This document shows, piece after piece, positions 54,141 to 64,000 of a stretch of DNA of 64,000 nucleotides. Made by a program: the position numbers and the translations under genes. The stretch's first letter is position 1. Each line of letters starts with the position of its first letter. The stretch is from Pomphorhynchus laevis (taxonomy: Eukaryota; Acanthocephala; Palaeacanthocephala; Echinorhynchida; Pomphorhynchidae), in contig WNNJ02001952.1 in the NCBI GenBank assembly GCA_012934845.2, forward strand, positions 62,001-126,000, read 5' to 3'. Under the pieces are notes generated by a model. The model did not search any database, was not told where the DNA came from, and saw nothing but the letters and a program-made list of their open reading frames with translations.

Positions 54141-55245
54141 AAATAAAATTCATCCGCAAGATACATGTTTTTTAATTTCTGACAAAATTCTTTAGTCGAC
54201 TGCGCAGTAACTATTGAGCTGTCCACTTCATTCCAAGCATTGATCGCGCGATGCGGAAATGACTTTATAACCACCGTTTTGCATACTTGCTGCTTTCTCA
54301 ATTTAGCTTTATGTCCTTTTGTGCGATTGTGGGTGTTTATTAAAGTTAGTTTTTTTTCAGAATCACCCTATAAGCAAGCATAACTAAGCCATGCAAATAA
54401 ACGAGGTCAATGAATGATCAACGTGATTCAAGGGTGTTCATTCCTAATATCTCAAGAGGGCGTTCATAAGACAAAACTTGGAAACCTAATACATGCTTGG
54501 AAGATACTCGTAGCACTCTTTCGATGGTCAAGGTATCTCAACAAAAATTGGTGCGGCAGCTGGAAGGCCTTATTCAATGATCGGTAGCATAAATGCGGAG
54601 AATACTGTCCTGAAAATTCGAGGGTAAGTATCGATAACGAGCGGCGAATACACCAGAAAAGTTGAAGACATTTTGCTGAAATACATCGAGAGTGATCTTC
54701 AAAACACAGATCCATTAGTCATAATACCCAAATCTTTATACGTACTAACTGTGCTTACTTCTCTTCGCCCTAAAAAATATGAGGAATTGGATGCCTTACC
54801 GATTGTCATGTGCGCACACTTCTCATAATTAACATCCAATTTGTTATTTCTACACCATCTAAGCATCATATTCAACTCAATTTGTAATAATTCAACGTCT
54901 TTGGATGATTCTATACAACGCCAAACATTTAAGTCGTCAGCATACAAAACACAATCAGACGAAAAACAGGATACTATGTCATTTATAAATATGTTAAATA
55001 AGAAAGGCCCTAATACAGATCCCTGTGGAACACCTGAAGAAGATTTACATGAGCAAGATAGTGAATTTCCTACTCGAACATGAAAAGTACGGTTGGTTAA
55101 ATAACTACAAATCCAGTTTGTAAGCAATAGATCAAATCCATAATGAATCAGCTTGGACAATAGTTTATTATGGTTTACAGTATCAAAATCACGTCGAAAA
55201 TCGATGAACAATACGTCAGTTGGATATCCTTGATTAAAATTACTT
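54140..55245 (-). mobile_element. CR1-like LINE-E, 5'-truncated
   Basis: Minus strand: VLFIDFRRDFDTVNHNKLLS (first catalytic aspartate), SSGVPQGSVLGPFLFNIFIN, CVLYADDLNVWRC (YADD box), LDVNYEKCAHMTIG, then C-terminal pieces ending FPHRAINAWNEVDSSIV. RT from 55,211 to 54,699 is open for 170 codons; the C-terminal part is fragmented. Truncated just before the first aspartate motif. Confidence 0.85.
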
Positions 55246-55540
55246 TTTCATCAGCGGTTCATTGTGCGAATTTTCAATTTGGAGCAAACGATCTTTAGAA
55301 CATCAAGCTCTCTTGCAGCAAGAAACCACAAATAAATCTATCTTTGTGCTTATCATTGTTATTTTTATATATTTATTGTGTGTTTAAGCTGTTAAATATT
55401 TTTGTTCAAAGACTTATATTGATAAACAATATAGACTGAGACTTATATTGATAAACAGATTTGTTGTGATAACAAAGGTTGCAACGTTTGGAATCATGTC
55501 TCAATTCCAATCACAGACGATGATAACATCTCTAAACAAA
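55246..55540. other. Intergenic DNA
   Basis: Contains a small tandem duplication of ACTTATATTGATAAACA. Nothing else. Confidence 0.5.
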
Positions 55541-55544
55541 CTTT

Positions 55545-57795
55545 CCTCTGTGGCTTCTAATGTGCTGCGCATGTTGGAAAGCTATTGACGAATAGTGACC
55601 AAAACAATGAGAATGTTCTAAAAGTTGGCGAAACCACCATACTACTACCATCATCAGCGAGTAAGCCGCCTTCACTGCCAACTTTGACTTCAAATGCATT
55701 GCAAGACACCTCAATAGAGTCAGTCAGGTCTGCAGTATCGGTAGCAAGCACTACTGACCCATTCAATGACATTTGTAACTGAGTTGCATGCTGAATAGAT
55801 ATCAAGATTTTCAAGCAGGTGTTCTAATGCCAAGCAAACGACCATGCTCACTGACCATAGTGCCATAAGTGCAAGTTCCTCAGAATCTGTCGAGTTTCTC
55901 AACCGTGATATTATTGGGGAACATGCATTCATACGATTTCTTAATAAGGAGGATTCATCTACAAGATGTCCATCTGCTACTAATCAGATTGGCCTAAATA
56001 TATCTGAACAACTATCAGTGAAATATTCAAATTATGCCTATCTCCAGCATTGCTTATGTGACGAGCTCAGCGAGGATCTAGATAAAAAACATCTTCGAAA
56101 AAAGACGACAACGTTGATGACAAATTTCTAAATTATTAGAGTCAACAAATATTTTACCTATTCGTCTGAGGAAGGACAGTGACGGGATAAACTCTGATTG
56201 TGGATGTGGGTTAACAGCTATTAATGAAGATTTAATTACATCCGATACGATTCAGGCGAGTTTCCTGATGCAGCACACCCAAACCTTTTCAAAATTTGCA
56301 AAACGTCATAACCGCGTTTGGGCAGTCATCTGTGCCAACATACCTGAGTCTTGTTCTGTGAGAATTCAACATCGTCTGAATGATGATCTTATGAAGGTAC
56401 GCTCTGTTCTTTCAACAGTCCTTAAAGATTTATCTAATGAAATTATCTCCAATAGTAAAGTAGTCTCCCTGTTTCGCGTGGGTAGAAAAAGTGAGGACAG
56501 TAGCAGTCATCCTAGACTTCTAATAGCCATTTTGAAAGATGAAGGATCAGTTAAAATTATTTTCCATAACTTGTTTAGGAGTGGTTAAATTAACAGTGTT
56601 TCTTTCATTAAAGTAAGGAATCGTTTTATGAATTTAAAACACAATAAACGGCGTAGTTTCGAAGAGAGGATTGCACAAGAGGCTTTTCGCAACCCTGGTC
56701 GCTTGTTTAAATACGCGAACTCAAAACATATAGCGGGACATGTTCGGCTTGTATCGGACAGTGGACATGTCCTCCATGACGATTACGACGTCGCTAACGC
56801 GTTTGGTGAATATTTTTTGATCTCATCAAATTTATCTAATAAACCATTATTTATCATCCCATATAAATCACTCACTGATGTCGTTAACATGTTTTCTATT
56901 GAGGATGTGCGAAGAGAGTTTAGAACCTAAAATCATCGGGGTTTGTTTATCCCGATTTATTGCCGCCTGTATACTTCAAAATGCTAGCAGATAAAGTTTG
57001 TATACCTTTATATTGGATGTTTATTGCGTCACTTTATTCCAGTCATATACCCGAGATGTGGAAACGCTCAATTGTAATACCACTGTTTAAAAAACAATCG
57101 AACTTGTGCAGACAATTACAGACCCGTAAGCTTGACTTGCATTTGTTGTCGAATCTTGGAAAGACTACTGTATAAGCATATTAGTGGTGATCTCAAATCC
57201 AGAAATTTACTTTGTATTAACCAACATGGTTTTAGAAGTAATCATTCTACTGTCACAAATCTCTGGTTGCGCAGAACTCATGGGCCAATTTAGTTGATGA
57301 AAGAGCTCGTGTAGATATCATCTTCTTTGATTTTTCCAAAGCTTTCAATCACGTACGTCATGACAATCTGATTTCCAAAATGCATGCCTTGACGATTGAT
57401 CCTATTCTAATTCGCTGGATGGCAAACTTTATCGTTGCCCGTTCTTATCGAGTTCACGTTAATAACATTTATTCGGGCTGGTATAATACACACTTAGGTG
57501 TACCTCAGGGCAGAATGCTTGGTCCACTGTTATTCTCCATCTACATTAGTGATTTACTAGGCTTCCTGAGTTCTGAGTTTATTATATGCAGATGACCTGA
57601 AAATGTGGAGAGGCGTAAAGTCGTATTTAGATACAGTGTCTACAGCCAGATATAGATAAAGTTGTGAATTGGGCTCGAATAAACGGTTTATTGGTCAATT
57701 CTGCCAAATGTTCTTTAATGCGTGTTCGAGGTCGACAGAGTACTTGGTAGGCAAAATACTATCTTTGTGAAAATGAAATCGAAGATGTAGACCAT
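55545..57795 (+). mobile_element. CR1-like LINE-A2, 5' part (interrupted by LINE-B7)
   Basis: ORF1-like protein (55,585-56,587) is followed directly by the RT N-terminal region: the endonuclease has been deleted at about 56,590. RT pieces: LPPVYFKMLADKVCIPLYWM, WKRSIVIPLFKKQSN, FDFSKAFNHVRHDNL (first catalytic aspartate), LGVPQGRMLGPLLFSIYIS, then LYADDLKMWRGVKS. Interrupted at about 57,795 and continued at 60,599. Confidence 0.85.
56268..56588 (+). pseudogene. LINE-A2 ORF1-like C-terminal region
   Basis: RVWAVICANIPESCSVRI, KVVSLFRVGRKSEDSSSHPR and LLIAILKDE follow the pattern of CR1 ORF1 proteins (NVIVxGxPE ... CxRxGRKS ... RPLLVxF). It is thought to be an RNA-binding partner. Preceding frames at 55,585 and 55,844 are less certain N-terminal parts. 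Confidence 0.65.
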
Positions 57796-57809
57796 GTGAA
57801 ATATGGTCT

Positions 57810-58463
57810 ACATATTTCGTCTGCTCTCTGCCGGTTGCTCCCTAGTCGAATCCGCCCGCCCCCTCAGCTCATGCCCTTCTAAATCCTCTAATCATGGCGG
57901 CATCGTCGCATTCGCGCGTCACCCAGCGTCTCTTCGCAAAATAAATCCCCCTTTCAGTCCTTGCTCTTTTAAATTGCTCACTTGTCGTTATTCTAACCCG
58001 ATCACTCTAGATCTCGCCATTGTATACCGTCCTGGTTCATCAGCTCCTACAGCCTTATTTTTTTACCGAACTCGCTGACCTCCTTTCTCATTGTTCTTTG
58101 TCCTCAATCCCTTCACTCGTTCTAGGCGACTTCAATATCCGCCTAGACCGCCCCTCTTCCACAGATTCCATCCGCTTCATCAACATTCTATCCAACTACA
58201 ATTACAAACTAATCTCCACTGCCCCCACACATATACTTGGCGGGGCACTCGACATCATCGCTGTCCCCGATCATTTTGCTGCCCACAACTCACTGTCCAT
58301 CTCTGATCCTGGTCTATCCGATCACTTTCTTATCACCCTTGATCTCGCTCGCAACCACACCCTCCTCACACACCTACAATCCTACGTCGCCCTTGGAGAA
58401 ATCTTGACCTTTCCCTTCTCCGCTCTGCCTTACTCAAATCGTCTCTATCATTACCCACAATAA
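57810..58463 (+). pseudogene. LINE-B7 endonuclease, truncated
   Basis: SNHGGIVAFARHPA, ITLDLAIVYRPG, then in a second frame SLVLGDFNIRLDRPSS (catalytic D-x-N), GALDIIAVPDHF and GLSDHFLITLDL (catalytic SDH). Missing the first third including the catalytic glutamate (TESWH), which is visible in copy B8. Confidence 0.82.
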
Positions 58464-58841
58464 CATATTCATCTCCTCACGATCTCGCCTTTCTTTTCGA
58501 CTCTGAACTCACATCCACTCTCGATATTCTCTTGCCCTTCAAGTCTCACCCACACCGTCGCTTGCACCGTGCCCCATGGTTTGACATCCAATGCCTACTC
58601 TCAAAGCGTCGACTCTGCCATGCTTTTCGAGTCTATCACCGCTCTCTCAGACGCGATTTCCGCTCGATCACTCCGTCTTTCCGTGATTCCTATCTTGCTC
58701 TTCGCCGGTCTCATCTCAACCTACTACGTACCAAATGCAACTCCTTCTGACAGCATAAAATAATCACTTCATTCAACTCTAAGTCTCTCTGGCATACTTT
58801 TAACTCAATCCTGGCTCGTTTCTCTACGCCTTGCAACATCA

Positions 58842-60518
58842 ATGCTAATGATTATTCGTCATTTCTCCAGACTAAAGTATCCACGCTGCTCTCTCACATC
58901 CCCTGTCTCCATCCTATTCCACTCTGCCCAGTCTACTCTCATCCTTCCCGAACTCTTTCATCTTCTCCCTGTATCACCTACAGAAGTATCATCTGTCCTC
59001 ATGTCCTTGCCCAACAAAACCTCACCTGCCGATCCCCTGCCTACCCACATATTAAAATCTATATGCTCATCGATATCCCCATTTCTCACAACCTTGTTTA
59101 ACTCGTCCATCCGCAGTCGTATCTTCCCTTCACACTGGAAATCCGCAATCGTTCGTCCCCTCCTTAAGAAACAATCGCTCGACCCCTCCCTTCCTTCTAG
59201 CTATCGCCCCATTTCACTACTCCCTACTCTTTCTAAGCTCTTAGAACGCCTCATCTTAATACAAATCAACGCTTATCTCTCCTCATCCAATCTGTACCCT
59301 CCTTTCCAATCCGCTTTCCGCTCTAATCACTCGACAGAAATCGCATGCATAAAAGTGTACAACGACTTACTCATTTCTCGAGACAAGGCTCTATATAGTG
59401 TTCTCATCTCCCTGGACCTCTCCTCCGCATTCGACATTGTCGACCACTCCGTCCTCCTTTCTCGCCTTCGTTATGATTACGGCTTTTCTTCCTCCTCCGT
59501 AGCTTGGTTCGCCTCATATCTATCCGACCGTTCCTTTCGCGTCTGTTCTAATTCATCATCCTCCCCTCCCATCCCTATTTTTTGCGGGGTTCCACAAGGT
59601 TCAGTCCTAGGTCCCCTGCTTTTCTCTCTTTTGCTTGGCGATCTCTCTCCATTTATCAAACCTTACTCCTTTAACGTCATGCAATACGCCGATGACATTC
59701 TAATCTATGCTCATGCACCCGCACATCGCATACACGATATCGCCATTTCTGCCTCCAACTGTCTCTCTTCTATCTACAAGCGTCTCTCCAATCTCCATCT
59801 CGTTCTAAACGCCGAAAAGTCCAAAATAATGTGGATCCTTCCCCGTAAACCAAGCATATCTCCTCCCATTGTATCTTTTGCCTCATCGATCATCCCTGTA
59901 GTCCACAATCTCACTTTCTTAGGCTTCCATTTCGATGATCACCTTTCCCTTAAACCCTTCGTCCGTGACAAGGTCCGCTCGTCTAACTTAATTCTTCGTG
60001 ACATCCGCCGTATCCGCCCCCTTATCGACTTCCGTTCTTGTATGTCTCTTCTTTCATCGCTTCTTTTCCCTAAAATCGATTACTGCCTTAGCCTTTTCGC
60101 CAATTCTCCAAAATCCATCATCCTACCCCTACAACGAATAATCAACACCGCCGTTCGAGTGCTCTTTCGCCTCCGTCGCTTCGACCACACATCCACATAT
60201 TTTGCCCAACTCTCCTGGCCCACCATCCACATCCGCATCAAACTCCGCCTTCTTCTCATTACTTTTCGTCTCATCGCTGTCGGCTCCCCATCGTTCATCA
60301 ACCTTCCTTTCTTAGACGATACTCGCCCCACCTCGCTATCGCTTCGTTCCTGTCATACCCTCTTACTCCACGTTCCTAATTACTCCAACAACTACGGTCT
60401 CCGATCCTTCCTCGTCGTCGCCTCACTCGCCTGGAATCAACTCCCTCTCGACGTCCGCCGCGCTCCCTCTTTTATCACATTCAAACACCTCCTCCGTTCA
60501 CACCTTCTCGACGCCTGA
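58842..60518 (+). CDS. LINE-B7 reverse transcriptase with CR1-type C-terminus
   Basis: 558 codons, uninterrupted. Residues about 55-75 TSPADPLPTHILK; about 90-110 RSRIFPSHWKSAIVRPLLKK and SSYRPISLLPTLSKLLERL (motifs 1-2); about 190 ISLDLSSAFDIVDHSVLLSR (catalytic aspartate); about 250 FCGVPQGSVLGPLLFSLLLG; about 280 VMQYADDILIYAHAPAH (YADD); about 320 LVLNAEKSKIMWILP; thumb; C-terminal AWNQLPLDVRRAPSFITFKH. The native protein would start in the missing endonuclease, so the ATG at 58,842 is only the first in this frame segment. Codon choice is C/T-rich and unlike the AT-rich host DNA. Confidence 0.9.
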   Translation: MLMIIRHFSRLKYPRCSLTSPVSILFHSAQSTLILPELFHLLPVSPTEVSSVLMSLPNKTSPADPLPTHILKSICSSISPFLTTLFNSSIRSRIFPSHWKSAIVRPLLKKQSLDPSLPSSYRPISLLPTLSKLLERLILIQINAYLSSSNLYPPFQSAFRSNHSTEIACIKVYNDLLISRDKALYSVLISLDLSSAFDIVDHSVLLSRLRYDYGFSSSSVAWFASYLSDRSFRVCSNSSSSPPIPIFCGVPQGSVLGPLLFSLLLGDLSPFIKPYSFNVMQYADDILIYAHAPAHRIHDIAISASNCLSSIYKRLSNLHLVLNAEKSKIMWILPRKPSISPPIVSFASSIIPVVHNLTFLGFHFDDHLSLKPFVRDKVRSSNLILRDIRRIRPLIDFRSCMSLLSSLLFPKIDYCLSLFANSPKSIILPLQRIINTAVRVLFRLRRFDHTSTYFAQLSWPTIHIRIKLRLLLITFRLIAVGSPSFINLPFLDDTRPTSLSLRSCHTLLLHVPNYSNNYGLRSFLVVASLAWNQLPLDVRRAPSFITFKHLLRSHLLDA

Positions 60519-60598
60519 TTCACAGTTTTGTTTTTGTTGTGGTCATGTAAGCGTGCGCTGGCACGCATTTGCCACGTTAAAATAAATCTTTTTTTTTA

Positions 60599-61010
60599 AT
60601 ATCTCGGCGTCTGGATTTCCAATTACTTGTCCACTAAACGTAATACTGAATATGTATGTGCTAAGGCTTATCGGATGGTAGGTTTCATCAGTCGTACATT
60701 TGATTTTCTTAATCCACGATTATTTCGGATTCTTGCTAACGCATTTATTTTGAGCCATCTGCTATACGCGTCTCAATGCGTCTATCCGAGGACTACACAG
60801 GAGTCAGCAAAATTGGAAGGTGTGCTCCGTCGGGCAACAAAGCTTGTTTACCCAATAAGAAATTTCCCATACGAACAAAGACTTAATGCACTGGGCATGG
60901 ATAGTGTTAGCACTCTCCGTGATTTACGCCACATGTCTAACATGGACGATTCTACGCAACCCACCACACGTATTACATGGGCTAATGGATGTTAGATAAG
61001 GTCAATGGCT
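60599..61010 (+). mobile_element. CR1-like LINE-A2, 3' part
   Basis: Resumes YLGVWISNYLSTKRNTEYV, KAYRMVGFISRTFDFLN and LSHLLYASQCVYPR, the thumb and C-terminal region of the RT whose YADD box is at 57,590. It fades out near 61,000 without a clear 3' end. Confidence 0.8.
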
Positions 61011-62530
61011 GTGCGGTCATTCGTTAGTCATCAATCGACAAAGGATTGTACGCTCAAAAAATGTCCAGTTAAATCGAAGGGTCGTGAATCTATAGAATCA
61101 ATTGAAAGAGACAACGATTCGTTCCCGTACAATAAAGGAATTTCGGAAGAAAATTTTGTGTAATTAATTTGCTTTTCGTTTTGGTGACGCAACTTTGAGC
61201 TCTGTTCGTTATGTTGTCTTGTAATAATATACCAATTAGAAAACTGCATTATACGACGAGGCTTTCAATATACTTTTACTATTAAAGACTTTATTAAAGT
61301 AACAAAACAAAAAATCATAAACATAAAACTTCACTATACATTAACCCTGACCATATCTAGAAATCTATGGAAGAATAAAAATGTTCAAATGTGTATTCCA
61401 CTGTGCCCTTGGTTTATAAGAATGTAAAAGCAACCATTTAGCAATTTAAATTAGATAAGAGTAAAATACACTGGATGATATTAGTTTTACTCTTAGAGGA
61501 TCTAAAAATATTAACTTTTATAACAATGTCAAAAAAGTGTCTTACTCTTACGCTAGTTGTTTAACTTTGTCATATCAGATTCTAATTAAAAATTAGGTCA
61601 ACTGAAATAAAACCGTTAAAGATACTAGACATGGTTCTTATATCGTGAAAGCAATAGTTTCAGGAAGAAATTGCTATCACAGTTTATCACACTGAAAATA
61701 TGTAAGAGACAGAAAAGTAAATCGATACTTTTCGATTTTCGAACAGATAAATTCATAGATATTAACTTTTTATCATCTTGCAGAATAAATAAAATACGAT
61801 GTACTTGCTCTAACCGATATAAAAGCTACAGAATCAGAGTTGATAGTCATTGCGTAGAATAAAGATATGTCGTATAAGCAATAGTTACGTAATTAAACAA
61901 CAAGTTTGGTTTTATTAAAACTGTCAAAAGCAGCATGAAATGAGAGCAGACCTTACTGACAAATAATTATCAAACGTTATAAAAATGTATCATTTGTGTT
62001 AATGTTGATAAAACGACGTCAAATCAGTTGTGGACTGGTTACAAAAGTCGATTAATTATAAAAAATTAAATTTATAATTTAAATTTTATTAATTAAATTA
62101 TTAAAAATAAACTAATTGTTAAACAATTGAGTGGGTACTAACAATAATGATGCGGCAGGATTATTTTGTCAGTTTAGAGCTGACAAAGTAAAGCGTGGTT
62201 TGTATAGAAACTGGTAATTAGCTAACCGGACTGTTAAATTTCAATATACAGGATGATCAATATTTAAACATGGGCCCTTTAAAAGGCATTTGAGAAATTT
62301 AACAACGTATTTTTCTCTAAAGGAAAACCTTTCTTCAATAAGGTATAAAGTAGTTGTGTGATTTAAAGAGATAATTCCGTTCAATTAACTAAAAGTACAT
62401 ATTTTATGCAATACATAAAATAATAATAGATTTTCTTAAAATGAAATATACAGGATAATAAGTTCAGTTAAATAGAGGGAAATAAACAAAACTGAGTTTA
62501 AATTATTCGTTTAACATCTACTTATCATCC
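61011..62530. other. AT-rich intergenic DNA
   Basis: No gene recognised. An 8-bp hairpin TTTGTCAG/CTGACAAA lies near 62,170. Confidence 0.5.
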
Positions 62531-62534
62531 TCTT

Positions 62535-62770
62535 CGTTACGGCCTCAGTCCGGAGGGATCTGAGCCCCAAAGCCGATCCAACACGCCGCTCTTCGACTGA
62601 ACCAACCGGGGTCTTTCATCCCCCCGAAGAGTCCAATCGAGGCTGCCGGGTAAACGAGAGATGAGCAGCTTGAGAAACCTTAGCCTTTGCTCTGGGGACG
62701 TCCTCTAGAGAAAAAGACTAATCCCGAGATAGCCCAAGTGCCACAGAGGGGCACCTGAGTTTTCCCATTC
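62535..62770. other. GC-rich island, unassigned
   Basis: About 235 bp of much higher GC than anything around it, with CCGGAGGGATCTGAGCC and a GTGCC/GGCAC hairpin near its right end. No open frame of note. It could be a 5' UTR of a mobile element. It is followed by a minus-strand CTGAAGA/GAAA motif resembling a decayed hammerhead (62,780-62,815). Confidence 0.4.
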
Positions 62771-62879
62771 AATGACATATGCTGGGCCCATTTCAGAGCC
62801 TATCTAGCTCTCTTCAGGATACGATTAAGTCAATACATAAATTAACAGTTAAAACTTTTAAAAATAAAAAGTTAACGCA

Positions 62880-63045
62880 ATTAAGAATTAAGACTTCAAA
62901 GGACTGTTGCAATAGTCGAAAATTTGTGAACAATAATTTTCATTTTATATTCCTCTCGATGTTTAAACGCTCTGAACAATTGAATAGCACATCAAACGTA
63001 TCATTGGACAATAAATTAAAAATTGAAATATATTGATTAAAAAAT
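62880..63045 (-). repeat. Dispersed repeat, inverted partner of 35.79-35.99 kb
   Basis: Shares AATTTGTGAACAATAATTT, TATTCCTCTCGATGTTTAAA and AGCACATCAAACGTATCATT in inverse orientation with the first copy. Non-coding. Confidence 0.75.
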
Positions 63046-63209
63046 ATAAATCAATATTGTTAAAAAATATTAGTTCATTTCTAGTCGTTGTAAGGAACGA
63101 CGCTTGGATGGCATTTCCAATGTAAATACGAACAAGCGCCTTATAGCCTTGGAAATTAAATTATAATACCGAAAAAAGTCCACAGGTCAGTAAGAACTTG
63201 TCAGTAGAA

Positions 63210-63366
63210 CAAATCAGATCAGATAACTGAGTCTATTTATTCTATTCGATATATAAATTAAAAAATATAAATAATATATAATTATCTAAGATTTATACAA
63301 TTTATTATTATATTATGTTAAAATTTGAAATTGATATTTTAAATAAAAGTCATTTTTTATGATTAC
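63210..63366 (-). repeat. R1 fragment beside LINE-B8
   Basis: ATAACTGAGTCTATTTATTC to AAAAGTCATTTTTTATGA. Ends exactly where LINE-B8 begins. Confidence 0.7.
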
Positions 63367-64000
63367 AATTTTATGTATAAAATGGCGAGATCCAGAAAAG
63401 AATGACAAGATTCAAAAGAATGACAAGTAAGAAATTCAAAAGTGCAAGGACTAAAGAGAGTGATTTTGTGAAGATATGCGGGATGACGGGCGAATGCGAC
63501 AATGCCACCATGATTAGAGAATTTAGAAGGAGATGAAATGAGGGGGCGGGCGGATTCGACTAGTGAGCAACCGGCAGAGAACAAACGGCGAATGGAGAGG
63601 TCGTCGGAATCTAAGTGCCAGGATTCGGTGAGGCAGAACAGATCGATAGATTGCTTGGTGATTAGCTTGAAGATAAGATCGGATTTATAGAGAATATATC
63701 TAGTGTTGAGGAGGCCGAGGGAGAAGCCGTGTGTGGTGGTGAAAGGGTCTAGCAGAGAAAACACATAGGGAAGATGAAGCGCCATCAAATTTTGGGGCGG
63801 GTGTGGATAACTTGAAAATTTTCGTCCATGTTTCGGATGGAGAGAGATGTTTCGCCGTTTTCCTCGCGACGGCTTTTTTCGACGCGAGCAGAAGAGAGTT
63901 TAGCGATTTCGAAGTGTGTGATCGTGAAAAATGCGTGAGGCTGAAGAGGATATGAGTTTAAATCGTTGGGGAAGGGCAGATGACGCGTGAGTGCGATGCT
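63367..64000 (-). mobile_element. LINE-B8, endonuclease region, runs off the window
   Basis: Minus strand: LNTRYILYKSDLIFKLITKQ, SIDLFCLTESWHLDSDD (catalytic glutamate in TESWH), RRLFSAGCSLVESARPL and SNHGGIVAFARHPA. The coding strand stops at the R1 junction, so RT and 3' end are absent here. The 5' end lies outside the window. Confidence 0.85.

Larger units (their letters stand above)
57796..60598 (+). mobile_element. CR1-like LINE-B7, youngest copy, nested in LINE-A2
   Basis: 5'-truncated in the endonuclease at RLLSAGCSLVESARPLSS; endonuclease in two frames to 58,463; RT and C-terminal domain in one intact frame (58,842-60,518); 3' UTR with GTGCGCTGGCACGCATTTGC, AAAATAAATC and nine T. Flanks suggest a short target duplication AATAT. 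The least damaged member of the family in this window. Confidence 0.9.

Noticed and set aside
62775-62815. Functional hammerhead on the minus strand
   Set aside because: An extra base separates the helix from GAAA, and no stem I or cleavage triplet could be placed.
1-64000. tRNA, rRNA and snRNA genes
   Set aside because: No segment with the expected conserved boxes was recognised on either strand by eye.

Overview
This window reads as AT-rich nuclear DNA of an invertebrate animal. It has short GT-AG introns, two recognisable single-copy host genes, and a heavy load of metazoan retroelements (CR1-like and other LINEs, Penelope-like elements, small tandem repeats carrying hammerhead ribozymes). 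There are no operons, tRNAs, rRNAs or prokaryotic signals. The phylum cannot be fixed from the sequence alone.

Layout. Bases 1-6,300 are intergenic: copies of a Penelope-like element (PLE) 3' end (called R1 here), a broken PLE reverse transcriptase, and a truncated pseudogene of dihydrolipoamide acetyltransferase (PDH E2) lying between two PLE 3' fragments. From 7,118 to 20,596 a minus-strand gene for NOC3L, a nucleolar 60S-assembly factor, is spread over at least twelve small exons; its introns hold a 1-kb 16-bp minisatellite, a 3.4-kb LINE and several R1 copies. A retroelement C-terminal remnant follows at 22.3-23.0 kb. From 23.1 to 26.9 kb lies a ribozyme cluster: inverted 463-bp retrozyme-like units with type I hammerheads, then a nearly identical 380-bp tandem array bounded on both sides by (TA)n, then a textbook hammerhead. 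A minus-strand LINE with zinc-knuckle ORF1, endonuclease and RT spans 27.3-30.9 kb. A TFG-like PB1-domain gene (minus) lies at 32.6-33.8 kb. A tandem pair of 326-bp units with type III hammerheads lies at 35.0-35.6 kb. From 38 kb to the right edge the DNA is almost wholly CR1-like LINEs: five copies of one broad type (A1, A2, C, D, E) and eight copies or fragments of a second family (B), two of which are nested inside A-type elements.

Main observation. At least four unrelated-looking repeat families here carry hammerhead cores. Two are conventional in strand order (the 463-bp and 326-bp units). In the 380-bp array, all three hammerhead helices and both core strands are present in perfect register, but the three strands occur in the order 2-1-3, which no circular permutation of the known hammerhead gives. 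The fold would be pseudoknotted in cis, or would use strands from different repeat units. The PLE 3' end (R1) shows the same unusual order with looser junctions, and paired changes between copies. Both readings are inferences from base pairing and have not been tested.
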